Positions 7,164 to 15,320 of a stretch of DNA of 27,040 nt are shown piece by piece. The first letter of the stretch is position 1, and each line of letters begins with the position of its first letter. The notes under the pieces were generated by a model. The model was not told the origin of the DNA and made no database searches. It saw only the letters and a list, made by a program, of their open reading frames with translations. This stretch comes from JAJKIP01 sp040509055 (GTDB lineage: Bacteria > Bacteroidota > Bacteroidia > Chitinophagales > Chitinophagaceae): contig JBEVLT010000044.1 in the NCBI GenBank assembly GCA_040509055.1, forward strand, positions 1 to 27,040, given 5' to 3'. Both the position numbers and the translations under genes were made by a program.

Positions 7164-8504
7164 TCAGCGGGGCCGCCTGAGCTTACCGAGGTAGGTTCGC
7201 GTAGCCATCTTTACCTCCGCATACCCAAGCCGGTAGATATCGAAGAAAGCAAAGGGCTGGTATTGCCGCAGGGCATAGTAACCAATAAGTACCCCGATCA
7301 GGATAGGAATGAAGGTGGTGAGCGCTACGCCATAGATATTTCCCAGGATGAGAATACCCACAAAATCGCCGGTGATATTGACGGCCAGCATGATCAGCAC
7401 TTTTACAAAGTTCACATGCGGCTTATGGATCACATCGAGCGTAAGCGCGAGGTAGCGGTCGGCCGGGAACAGCAGGGCGAAGGTCATGAACAGCCGGAAT
7501 ACATTGGCCGCTTCCGTGCCGGCATACTGGCTACCCCCGATAATGGCAATGGCAATATCGGCCAGCAGTACCCCCACTATGCAAACCGGTACCAGCAACA
7601 CCGTGATGATGCCTGCATATTTCTTCAGGATATAGATCACTTCTTCCTTCTGTCCGCGGTTGTAGGCAGACGATAAGGAGGGCATGGCCGTAGCCGCAAA
7701 GCTGCGCAGCGGAATTTCCACGATCTCCATCAGCCGCTGACCCAGGTTGTAAATAGCCAGTGCTGCCGGGCCGAGCATGAAGTTGATAATAAACACATCC
7801 GAAGCCCGGAACAGGTTGGAGCTGAGCGTAGTGCCTACGCTGAACTTACCGAAGTTGACCATCTCGCGGATGGCGCTCCTGGTACGGTAGCGCAATTCAC
7901 GTACGCGGGCAAACCCGGTGAAGAGGGTGACCAGGCTGGTGACCAGGCTGGAACACAGGTTGGCATACACCACGTTGATCAAGGTGACCCGGTCCAGGAA
8001 AATAAGCACGCAGATCCAGCCTACGAACAACACCTGGCTCACAAACCGGATGAACAATAAGCGGTCGAACCGCTGCTCGCCCTGCACCACGCACATCGCA
8101 ATAAAAGAAGGCAGTGTGCAGATATACGTAATGCTGAACCATTTGATAAACAATTGCAGCCCGGGATTGGTGATATAGGGCAGCAAAAAGAAACCCGGTA
8201 TGTTCAGCAATATAAAAATGACGGTGATGGCCAGCGCGATATACCAGGTAGATCCCATGATCTCCCGGGCCCGCTCCGGCTCCGTGCCTGCATAGAACTT
8301 GATAAAGGCAGTGGTGATAAACCCGGAACGAAAGGTTTCGATCAGCAGGATGGTGGACTGGAAAAACACCCAGATACCGATCTCCGTGACGCTGAGTGAA
8401 TGGTAAAGCAGCGAAATGGTCACCAGCCCGAATACGGACATGATGCCATTGCCCATGAGCGACAGAAAGTGCTTGTTTTTCAGCTTTGACAGAAGACCCT
8501 GCAT
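7164..8504 (-). CDS. Wzx-like polysaccharide flippase (MOP/oligosaccharide flippase superfamily)
   Basis: The protein has 446 residues, hydrophobic throughout, with 12 or more predicted helices. It has the MOP-exporter pattern: a short cytoplasmic N-terminus (LLSKLKNKHFLSLMGNGIMSVFGLVTI), a central GKFSVGTTLSSNLFRASDVFII segment and a Lys/Arg-rich tail. Members move undecaprenyl-PP-linked repeat units from the cytoplasmic to the periplasmic face of the inner membrane, upstream of Wzy. The ATG at 8504 is preferred over the GTG one codon earlier. It is a single-gene unit with its own divergent promoter region. Its 3' end lies one base from the acyltransferase stop. Confidence 0.9.
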   Translation of the reverse strand: MQGLLSKLKNKHFLSLMGNGIMSVFGLVTISLLYHSLSVTEIGIWVFFQSTILLIETFRSGFITTAFIKFYAGTEPERAREIMGSTWYIALAITVIFILLNIPGFFLLPYITNPGLQLFIKWFSITYICTLPSFIAMCVVQGEQRFDRLLFIRFVSQVLFVGWICVLIFLDRVTLINVVYANLCSSLVTSLVTLFTGFARVRELRYRTRSAIREMVNFGKFSVGTTLSSNLFRASDVFIINFMLGPAALAIYNLGQRLMEIVEIPLRSFAATAMPSLSSAYNRGQKEEVIYILKKYAGIITVLLVPVCIVGVLLADIAIAIIGGSQYAGTEAANVFRLFMTFALLFPADRYLALTLDVIHKPHVNFVKVLIMLAVNITGDFVGILILGNIYGVALTTFIPILIGVLIGYYALRQYQPFAFFDIYRLGYAEVKMATRTYLGKLRRPR

Positions 8505-8522
8505 CACGGTTAAGACTTTATC

Positions 8523-8530
8523 CGAAGATA
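8523..8530 (-). promoter_or_regulatory. Candidate -7 element for the flippase (TATCTTCG)
   Basis: Minus-strand TATCTTCG, one mismatch from TAnnTTTG, lies 18 bases before the ATG at 8504. A CTTTG (8550-8546) lies upstream with a 15-base spacer, a little short for a -33 TTG element. Confidence 0.25.
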
Positions 8531-8653
8531 ACTATTCCTTCCATGCAAAGGAAGCAAGAAGCGGCAAAAACCAACCCTGTTCCACCCATATCCGGGAAAT
8601 ACATTGCCCTCTTTTTTTAATCCCGTAACCGGCCGGGGATCAGCAGGAATTAC

Positions 8654-8661
8654 TTAATTTG
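8654..8661 (+). promoter_or_regulatory. Candidate -7 element for the tandem GT2 genes (TTAATTTG)
   Basis: TTAATTTG is one mismatch from TAnnTTTG and lies 18 bases before the ATG at 8680. The identical octamer precedes the LytS operon at 24111-24104. Confidence 0.25.
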
Positions 8662-8679
8662 GCGGGTGAAGATTCGCCC

Positions 8680-9486
8680 ATGACCGGAACTTATTCCTTT
8701 GATAACGTCACCTTACTGATCACGCATTACAACCGCAGCGCTTCGCTGGAGCGGCTGCTTCGCGCTTTTCGTGAACTGAATTGCGGCTTTGGCGATATCG
8801 TGGTATCGGATGACGGCAGCAAGCCGGTACATATCCAAACCATACAAGCGCTCCGGCACACTTATCCCTTTCGCCTGGTGACCACCCCGGTGAACAAAGG
8901 CCTTGGCAACAACATCAACAAAGGCCAGGATGCCGTAACGACACCCTATACCCTGTATGTGCAGGAGGATTTTGTACCCACCGCCATTTTCCCCGCTCAT
9001 TTCAGGGATGCGCTGGACATGATGAAGCAGGAAAAAGACATCGACGTGATCCGGTTTTATGCCTACTTTCCCTACCCCTATAAAAAACCGTATAAAAAGG
9101 GATACTCGGAGATCTTCTTTCACAAAGCGCCATGGTACGGCAACCATCTCAAGTTTTATTTTTACAGCGATCACCCGCACCTGCGGCGCAGCAATTTTTT
9201 CGACAAGTTCGGCCGCTATGCAGAAGGCCAGTCGGGCGACCAGACCGAATACCGCATGAGCCTGTCTTTTATCCATCACAAGGCCCGCGGGCTTGTGTTC
9301 GATGCATTTACAACCCTGTTCCACCAGGTAAATTCGGCAGACGAGCCCAGCACCATGAACCGCAGCGACTGGAAGCAGAGCCCGAATGTCCTGGTCCGGT
9401 TTGCCCGCTACCTGTACCTGAAAGCGAAATTTGCACGATGGACCCTCGATGTGCTCACCGGCAAATACGTGCGTAAACAACCCTAG
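8680..9486 (+). CDS. Glycosyltransferase family 2, tandem copy 1
   Basis: This 268-residue soluble GT-A-like protein has the opening strand VTLLITHYNRSASLERLL, nucleotide-site residues IVVSDDGSKP, TTPVNKGLGNNINKGQ, and YVQEDF in the place of the DxD motif. A second conserved block, YSDHPHLRRSNFFD, then FGRYAEG and TEYRM, lies in the C-terminal half and probably shapes the acceptor site. A TTG seven codons upstream is less likely than the ATG at 8680. The next gene, one base after the stop, is a paralogue of exactly the same length. The likely role is adding one sugar to the repeat unit; specificity is unknown. Confidence 0.85.
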   Translation: MTGTYSFDNVTLLITHYNRSASLERLLRAFRELNCGFGDIVVSDDGSKPVHIQTIQALRHTYPFRLVTTPVNKGLGNNINKGQDAVTTPYTLYVQEDFVPTAIFPAHFRDALDMMKQEKDIDVIRFYAYFPYPYKKPYKKGYSEIFFHKAPWYGNHLKFYFYSDHPHLRRSNFFDKFGRYAEGQSGDQTEYRMSLSFIHHKARGLVFDAFTTLFHQVNSADEPSTMNRSDWKQSPNVLVRFARYLYLKAKFARWTLDVLTGKYVRKQP

Positions 9487-9487
9487 C

Positions 9488-10294
9488 ATGATGAACAGCA
9501 TGGACCAATCGACCAATCAGCCTGTCGCAATGCCCGCCTGCGAATATCCCGGCGTGACGCTGCTCATCACTCACTACAACCGCAGCCGGTCGCTGGAGCG
9601 GTTGCTGGCGGCCTTTGCCTCACTGGGTTGCGTGTTTGGTGAAACGGTAGTATCTGATGACGGGAGCAAACCCGAGCACCTGGCGTATGTGCAGGAGCTG
9701 CAAAACACCCATTCGTTCAAACTGGTGACCACTCCGGTCAATAAGGGCCTGGGCCATAACATCAACAAGGGACAGGACGCAGTGACAAAGCCGTATACGC
9801 TGTACGTGCAGGAAGATTTTATGCCTACCCCGCTGTTCCCGGCGCATTTTGCTGCTGCACTCGCTATACTCAACGAGCGGCCCGACCTGGACATGGCCCG
9901 TTTCTATGCCTATTTCAAATACCCGTACCTGCGCCCCTGCCGCGATGATTTTTCTGAAATGAGATTCCGGCTCTGGTACCCGGGTTATAAAAAATTCTAC
10001 GCGTACAGCGATCACCCGCACCTGCGGCGCAGCAATTTTTTCGACAGGTTCGGACGTTATGCCGAAGGCGTGAAGGGAGATGTGACGGAATACCGGATGA
10101 TGCTATCGTTTTTAAAGAAAAAGGGCAAAGGCATCTTTTCCGAACACTACCGCGAACTGTTCCTGCAAAAAAACTCCAGCGACGAACCCAGCACAATGAA
10201 GCGGACCAGCCTGCGGGAAAGCAAAAACCCGGTGATCAGCCTTATCCGTCACCTGTACCGTCATGTCAAGCTGAATAAGGATTATCTATCCTGA
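9488..10294 (+). CDS. Glycosyltransferase family 2, tandem copy 2
   Basis: This 268-residue paralogue of the preceding gene has the same motifs in the same order (VTLLITHYNRS, VVSDDGSKP, VNKGLGHNINKGQDAV, YVQEDF, YSDHPHLRRSNFFD, DEPSTM). The first ~20 residues and the last ~30 differ most, so the two enzymes may use different acceptors. The ATG at 9488 follows the upstream stop after one base; the longer frame reaching back to 9431 overlaps the first copy and is not used. A 43-base stretch (10004-10046) is identical to 9163-9205. The 3' end overlaps the convergent Wzy-like gene by 13 bases. Confidence 0.85.
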   Translation: MMNSMDQSTNQPVAMPACEYPGVTLLITHYNRSRSLERLLAAFASLGCVFGETVVSDDGSKPEHLAYVQELQNTHSFKLVTTPVNKGLGHNINKGQDAVTKPYTLYVQEDFMPTPLFPAHFAAALAILNERPDLDMARFYAYFKYPYLRPCRDDFSEMRFRLWYPGYKKFYAYSDHPHLRRSNFFDRFGRYAEGVKGDVTEYRMMLSFLKKKGKGIFSEHYRELFLQKNSSDEPSTMKRTSLRESKNPVISLIRHLYRHVKLNKDYLS

Positions 10295-11796
10295 AGTATT
10301 TTCTTTTCATCTTCTGAAGCAGCCTGCTTTTTCCGGTCAAGCTGGTAGGTAATGCTCACCAGCGCTACCACCAGGTAGAAATAAATATTGGACGGGTATT
10401 GCACCAGGGCCTCCTGCGGATAGTTGCCGATGGTAAACGCATAGAGGATCAGCGTCATGGCCAGGCAATAGGTCTTCAGTTCCGGATCGCGGATCGCGTA
10501 ATAATTGTTGATGCTCATCTTCAGGATCAGAAAGAGCAGGATACAGAAAAGCAGCAGCCCGATCCATCCCAGCTCCACGGCCACGCGTACATAACCGCTG
10601 TCAGGCGGAAAATTAGCCAGGTAAGAATCCGGTGCAAAGCGCTGCCCCCAGGCACCGGTGGCGCCGAGACCGCCCCCGATAGGGTGGGTAAGGATATAAG
10701 GCTGTATCTTTTCCTGGTTGGCCTTTCTTACATTGAACGAGGCATCCTGGGAAGGGCGAAAAGCCGTCTGGAAGCGGTAAAGCGTATAATTGGTAGTGGG
10801 CATAAAGACCAGCACGATCATGACTACGCCCACAACGACCATGACACGCAGCACTTTCCGGTTGAACTTGAGAATGGCCAGGAAGATCAGTCCTACCGGC
10901 ACCATCAGATAAGCGCTGCGCGTACCTGACAGCAGCATGGCAAACAGGAACAGGACTGTACAAAAACCCAGCACTACTTTTTTCCAGGCTGGCATCGGGC
11001 CGGTCATCAGCCCGATGCACAGGATGCTGCTGATGGCCATATTATAGGAAAAGGCCACAGGGTCGGCCATGATGGAGAACTTGCGCCAGGCGCCATCGAT
11101 AAACAGCAGCGCAGCGATCTTGGGATCGGAGGCCAGCCAGGCATTTTCGCCCGAGGTAAACCCGATATATTCCTGCTTGAATGCATAGAATGCGGCAAAC
11201 AGGGACAGTGCGATCCATGTTTTCAGGATGATGCGGACAAACGTGACCGTACGGATGCTATATAAAAATACAAAGTAGGAGAGCGTGATAATTGCCACCG
11301 ACCGGATGGTATACACCCATGCCATGCGTGATGGTGCTTCCGGGTTGACCACGGCCAGCACATTGTACCCGATCCACACCAGCACCATGACCGAGACCGG
11401 CGTTTTCAGGTCTTTCCAGTTGGGTTTGGTTCGCTGATGAATAAAGAACCCGATGAAGAGCAGCACCTGCAGGCCATCGATGAGGGTACCCAGCGGGAAG
11501 CCCACACCGAGCCGCATCAGGAAAAAAAGCAGGTAAGCAAAGATCAGCAGCAGCCACACGCCAAACTGCATGTACACCATGATGGCATACAGCATGGGCA
11601 GCGCAATGATCACCACCAGCGCCAGCATGCCGCCGCTGACCCCCAATTCTGCCACCGTAATGGCAAACAGGACCGCGGCCGACAGGAACAGCAAAATGCC
11701 CAGGGGGTTATTCAGCTGCGGCCCCGGGAAACGTTTCCGGAAGGATAACCCCGCCTTTTTCTTTTCAGACCGTATGGGTATGCGTACCGGCTCCAT
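10282..11796 (-). CDS. Wzy-like O-antigen polymerase/ligase family membrane protein
   Basis: The protein has 504 residues with about 12 membrane helices. It carries the Wzy_C/O-antigen-ligase (PF04932) signatures LLSGTRSAYL in one loop and a large periplasmic loop ending in HPIGGGLGATG, where the conserved Arg and His/Gly residues bind the undecaprenyl-PP sugar. It probably polymerises flipped repeat units in the periplasm, since a co-polymerase and a flippase are nearby. A ligase role is possible but less likely here. The ATG at 11796 shares its A with the TGA of the upstream miniprotein gene (TGATG), which fixes the start; the GTG one codon earlier is not needed. It is the last gene of the minus-strand export operon. 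Confidence 0.9.
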   Translation of the reverse strand: MEPVRIPIRSEKKKAGLSFRKRFPGPQLNNPLGILLFLSAAVLFAITVAELGVSGGMLALVVIIALPMLYAIMVYMQFGVWLLLIFAYLLFFLMRLGVGFPLGTLIDGLQVLLFIGFFIHQRTKPNWKDLKTPVSVMVLVWIGYNVLAVVNPEAPSRMAWVYTIRSVAIITLSYFVFLYSIRTVTFVRIILKTWIALSLFAAFYAFKQEYIGFTSGENAWLASDPKIAALLFIDGAWRKFSIMADPVAFSYNMAISSILCIGLMTGPMPAWKKVVLGFCTVLFLFAMLLSGTRSAYLMVPVGLIFLAILKFNRKVLRVMVVVGVVMIVLVFMPTTNYTLYRFQTAFRPSQDASFNVRKANQEKIQPYILTHPIGGGLGATGAWGQRFAPDSYLANFPPDSGYVRVAVELGWIGLLLFCILLFLILKMSINNYYAIRDPELKTYCLAMTLILYAFTIGNYPQEALVQYPSNIYFYLVVALVSITYQLDRKKQAASEDEKKILQDR

Positions 11797-11936
11797 CACA
11801 GGAAAAGCAGCTTAAGAAAGAAAAAAAATACGCTCACAAAGGCCACCGCGATCGCCGTCTTTCTCGTCAGCGCTTCGAGCACAGCCTGCTCATTCTTTTC
11901 AGTTTCTTCTTTTTTATAAGGCGGGTCAATTCTCAT
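11796..11936 (-). CDS. 46-residue single-helix membrane miniprotein
   Basis: This small open frame encodes a charged N-terminus (MRIDPPYKKEETEKNEQ), a short amphipathic stretch, and a hydrophobic C-terminal segment of about 19 residues (28-46, rich in Phe, Val and Leu), so it should be an inner-membrane protein with its N-terminus in the cytoplasm. Its ATG (11936) lies inside the last 11 bases of the upstream GT2 gene, and its TGA shares one base with the ATG of the Wzy-like gene. Both overlaps are on the same strand and preserve translational coupling, which is the main support that it is real. I recognise no family. It may help membrane assembly of Wzy or contact the co-polymerase. Confidence 0.7.
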   Translation of the reverse strand: MRIDPPYKKEETEKNEQAVLEALTRKTAIAVAFVSVFFFFLKLLFL

Positions 11937-13134
11937 GGTTGCCGGGTTTTGCGTCATGGATCGTTGTGGTATGAAAATGCCGGGTGGCTACCGAGCGGCG
12001 GTTGGCCCGGCGCGCCCTCACCAGCGACCGCAGCTGGATAAACATGAACCGGGGAATATTCCGCAGCGAAGCAAATATCCGTTTATCTGCATGCGAACGA
12101 ACCAGCGCAAGCAGGAAACCGCCGATAAACACCGCGAAAGCAACCAGCCACCACAGCGCGCCCCAGCTCAGCGACACCAGGTTGACCAGCAGGCAGAGCA
12201 CAGCCAGCACCAGGAAGATGAACAGCGGCGGCCGCACCAGCATCAGGCCAAACAGGAACTGGTTGGCATTGAAACGGGTGATGCCTTTTGCCAGCAGCGA
12301 AAAACCGAACCTGAAATATTTGAACCAGGTATTGATCCAGCGGGCGCGCTGGCTTTCCAGTTGGTCGGCCTGTGATGTTTTTTCGTCGAACACTACCGCA
12401 TCCGGCGCACAGGCGATGCGGTAGCCTTTTTTCACAATGGCATACTGCAGCACTTTGTCGAAACCAGCGCCGGAGAAATTGTAACCGGTCAGGCATTCGC
12501 GATACAGATCGGTGGTAAAGGCCATGCCTGAACCGGAAAGTGCGGCAGACGAGCCCAGGGCAAACAGTACTTCCCCGTCGTAAAAATGATAATAGATATC
12601 GCGTGCCGCATCGAGGCAGGCGATCGGTGTATCCAGGTTGCGCGGCCGGCGAAAGCCCTGCACGGCATGAAAGCCCTGGTCGAAAAAGCGGTTGCATTCC
12701 GAAAAATAAGCCCGGTGCACCAGGTTGTCGCTATCGACGATGGTAAGATGGGTATGCGGGCGCCGGAACCGGTCGATGGCATAGAAATGCGAACGCACAT
12801 TGCTTTTCAGCACTTCTTCCGGCCGCAATACGATCACCCGCTCATCATCGAAATGTAGCCCGGATGCGTCGCAGTTATCCGCCACAATATAAATAAGGTA
12901 ATTACGATACTCCGCGGCCAGGACAGAGTTGACCGCGCCCGGCACGCTTTGCGTTTGTTCATACGCGGTTATGATCACGGCATAATCCCGCTCTTCTGCA
13001 GCGGGATCGGCTGCCGCCGGATAGCTGCGCTTTTTCTTTACCCTGTACAGCAGGTACAGCACCACCGGCAACAAGAGGTTGTAGCCGACCAGCAGCTGTA
13101 TGATCAGCCAGATATATCCGATGATGGCAGACAT
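11926..13134 (-). CDS. Membrane glycosyltransferase family 2 (cellulose-synthase-like layout)
   Basis: The protein has 402 residues: N-terminal helix (about 5-30), GT-A domain (about 50-270) with YAVIITAYEQ, IYIVADNCD, the metal motif DSD (134-136) and QRARW (262-266, the QxxRW motif), then two or three C-terminal helices (about 290-350) and a very basic tail. Where many relatives have an ED pair, this protein reads GAGFDK. The layout is that of inner-membrane GT2s that can act processively, but within a Wzx/Wzy locus it may add a single residue. It starts 11 bases after the co-polymerase stop, and its end overlaps the 46-residue miniprotein start. Confidence 0.87.
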   Translation of the reverse strand: MSAIIGYIWLIIQLLVGYNLLLPVVLYLLYRVKKKRSYPAAADPAAEERDYAVIITAYEQTQSVPGAVNSVLAAEYRNYLIYIVADNCDASGLHFDDERVIVLRPEEVLKSNVRSHFYAIDRFRRPHTHLTIVDSDNLVHRAYFSECNRFFDQGFHAVQGFRRPRNLDTPIACLDAARDIYYHFYDGEVLFALGSSAALSGSGMAFTTDLYRECLTGYNFSGAGFDKVLQYAIVKKGYRIACAPDAVVFDEKTSQADQLESQRARWINTWFKYFRFGFSLLAKGITRFNANQFLFGLMLVRPPLFIFLVLAVLCLLVNLVSLSWGALWWLVAFAVFIGGFLLALVRSHADKRIFASLRNIPRFMFIQLRSLVRARRANRRSVATRHFHTTTIHDAKPGNHEN

Positions 13135-13145
13135 GAATACGCTTC

Positions 13146-15320
13146 TTACTTTCTTTTACCGGAGGCAGAAGCCTGGTTGAATACCCAGCCGGCAAATACA
13201 TTGCCGATCCTTTGCAGGTAAGCAAGGTTTGGTTTTTCCGGCTCGGTAAGGGTTTTGCCTTTTTCAAAAACGGCAACCACCTTGTCCGACAGTTGCAGCC
13301 ATTCCTTTGCCTTATCCTGCTCGGCAAGCGGGGCCGTTTCGGCCAGGATAATATCATATTGATTTCTCAGCTCCAGCAACCTGGCGGCAATGGTTTCGCT
13401 GCCGGCTATTTCCATCAGTGAGCTGCCGCCGCCCTTGTTGCCCAGCACCTGTACAGAGTTCGGTGCAGCATCCGGCAACGGCCTGCCACCCAGGTAATCC
13501 TCGAGGGAATATGCAGGTTTTAGAATAGCAGTGATGGAAGGGTTTCCAAAATTGCCATCGATCAGCAGCACTTTCTTGTTGGCCATGGCATAGGCATAAG
13601 CCAGGTTGATGGCCAAGAAGGTTTTTCCTTCCCCTTCTTTGAGGCTGGTAATGGCCAGCACTTTATGATGAGTAGTCGTATTGGCATTGCCCCCTCCCAT
13701 TTCCTGGTCCGTTTCGAAACGGATGGCCCGCAGTTCGTCGCGGAGGCGAAGCACTTCTTTTGCAGCAGTACCGGGCCGCCACACTTCCTGCAGGTTTACG
13801 TTATCGCCCTTTACCGTGCTGAGTGTGCCCAGCAACGGCATGTTGGTCCGGGCCACCACCTCTTTGGGTTCGGTCACCGACCGGTCGAAGTAGAAGAGCG
13901 CGAACAGGACTACCACGCAGAAGATAAAACTGACCACGCCAGCCAGCACGATGAGCATCATTTTCCGGGATGGAAGAATGCTGCCCGGCATGGCTTCCTG
14001 TATCTGCCGCAGCTCCACGGCAAAGTTGGTGCTCAGGCTGGCCTGGTTGTATTTGCCCAGCAGCTCCAGGTATTCGCGGCTGGCAATATCGATTTGGTTT
14101 TCATACGCCCCGATCACGGCTTCGTGCGGTACCAGGCCGTCAAACTTGCGGTTGAGCCGGTTCAGTTCCTTATCGATGGAGGTGATGCTGTTTTTAGCCA
14201 GCCCCAGCGTTACTTCCATCGCCAGCTTCTGGTTTACCAGTTCCTGCTTGGCGGCAAGGGGGCTTACAATATACTTATCAGACGATTGGTTGATCAGCCC
14301 GGTAATCCGGTTTCGCTGCGCATCGATGCGGGCCCGGTAGCTATCGTCAAACCCGCTGCTGATATACTGATCGTTCAGCGCATACAGCTGCTGCTTGGCA
14401 TCCACGATATCGCCATTTACTTTGGTGACGGTGCTTTCGATGTAACGGCGGTCGGTAGGGTCAAAGCGGCTGTCGATATCCCTGAGCGCAGCGGTATAAG
14501 AAGCAATATCTTTCTCGGCGATACCGCGTTTGGTTTCAAAATCGGCCAGTTGCCCGTACAGGCTTTTGGCCTGCTCGTTCAGGTTCAGCACCCGGTTGCG
14601 GATCTTATAATCCTTCAGATCGGCGATCTGCTGGTCCATCGCCGCCTGTTTTTCGGCCAGCAGTTTTCCCAGGTAGGTTACTTCCTTCACCCTGTTTTCC
14701 TTTTCGATGGCCGTATAATGTGCGATAAACTCGGTGCAAAGCGTGTTAATGATAAAAGCAGAGAGATCCGGGCTTTTCGTGATGCATTCCACATCGATAT
14801 AATCGCTGTTGCTGACACGGTATACATTCAGCTTTTCCCGCAACGACTGGTGATCGTATCCCATCGACTCCATCACCCGGTAAATGCCATCTTCGTCCTT
14901 GTCTTTGCGCGAAAGCTCGGTTTTCTCCTGGTAATGCCTTCGGTATACTTCCAGCGCATGGCTGCGGGCAGCAGGCGACAGTGTTTGCAGCAGCTTGCCC
15001 GGTGGCAGAAAGGGCTGAGGAGCCGTCAGGTCATGGATCATGAGCTGGTAAGATACCTGGTCCAGCACCTTGTTCAGCATCATCATCTGGATCAGGTTGC
15101 CAAATTCCTGGCTGGCGCCTGACTCCTGGCCCTGCACCAGGTTCAGTACCTGCTGCGACCGCGATTGGTCGGCAATGCCCGTGGCCAGACGGCCTACCGA
15201 TCTGTACCGGTCAGGCTGGTAACGTACCAGGAAATAAGCAACAACGACTGTAATAAGCGGTACGCCGATCAGCAACCACCAGCGTTTGTACAGTAACCGC
15301 AAAAATTTGATAATATCCAT
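13146..15320 (-). CDS. Wzz/BY-kinase-like polysaccharide co-polymerase with degenerate kinase motifs
   Basis: The protein has 724 residues: a Wzz-type N-terminus with a membrane helix at about 15-33, a long coiled-coil-rich periplasmic region (about 34-450), a Pro-containing segment and a second helix (about 454-478), then a cytoplasmic P-loop domain (about 520-715). Walker A is intact (EGEGKT, Lys566). Walker A' reads LLIDGN (588-590) where BY-kinases have DxD. The Walker B equivalent reads ILAETAP (658-664) where IIDTPP is usual. The C-terminus (…NQASASGKRK) has no tyrosine cluster. It probably controls chain length and organises Wzy and the exporter, but is unlikely to be an active tyrosine autokinase. 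Its ATG overlaps the TGA of the TolC-like gene (TGATG). Confidence 0.88.
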   Translation of the reverse strand: MDIIKFLRLLYKRWWLLIGVPLITVVVAYFLVRYQPDRYRSVGRLATGIADQSRSQQVLNLVQGQESGASQEFGNLIQMMMLNKVLDQVSYQLMIHDLTAPQPFLPPGKLLQTLSPAARSHALEVYRRHYQEKTELSRKDKDEDGIYRVMESMGYDHQSLREKLNVYRVSNSDYIDVECITKSPDLSAFIINTLCTEFIAHYTAIEKENRVKEVTYLGKLLAEKQAAMDQQIADLKDYKIRNRVLNLNEQAKSLYGQLADFETKRGIAEKDIASYTAALRDIDSRFDPTDRRYIESTVTKVNGDIVDAKQQLYALNDQYISSGFDDSYRARIDAQRNRITGLINQSSDKYIVSPLAAKQELVNQKLAMEVTLGLAKNSITSIDKELNRLNRKFDGLVPHEAVIGAYENQIDIASREYLELLGKYNQASLSTNFAVELRQIQEAMPGSILPSRKMMLIVLAGVVSFIFCVVVLFALFYFDRSVTEPKEVVARTNMPLLGTLSTVKGDNVNLQEVWRPGTAAKEVLRLRDELRAIRFETDQEMGGGNANTTTHHKVLAITSLKEGEGKTFLAINLAYAYAMANKKVLLIDGNFGNPSITAILKPAYSLEDYLGGRPLPDAAPNSVQVLGNKGGGSSLMEIAGSETIAARLLELRNQYDIILAETAPLAEQDKAKEWLQLSDKVVAVFEKGKTLTEPEKPNLAYLQRIGNVFAGWVFNQASASGKRK

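Noticed and set aside
8533..8552. Short TTCCTT/AAGGAA inverted repeat upstream of the flippase
   Set aside because: A six-base stem in a low-complexity purine/pyrimidine setting is common by chance.
9431..9487. Upstream extension of the second tandem GT2
   Set aside because: It overlaps the end of the first copy; the ATG at 9488 gives two proteins of identical length and a one-base gap.
13665..15122. 485-residue open frame antisense to the co-polymerase gene
   Set aside because: Its translation has no recognisable domain, is rich in His, Gln and Arg as expected of an antisense shadow, and the opposite strand encodes a clear Wzz-like protein.
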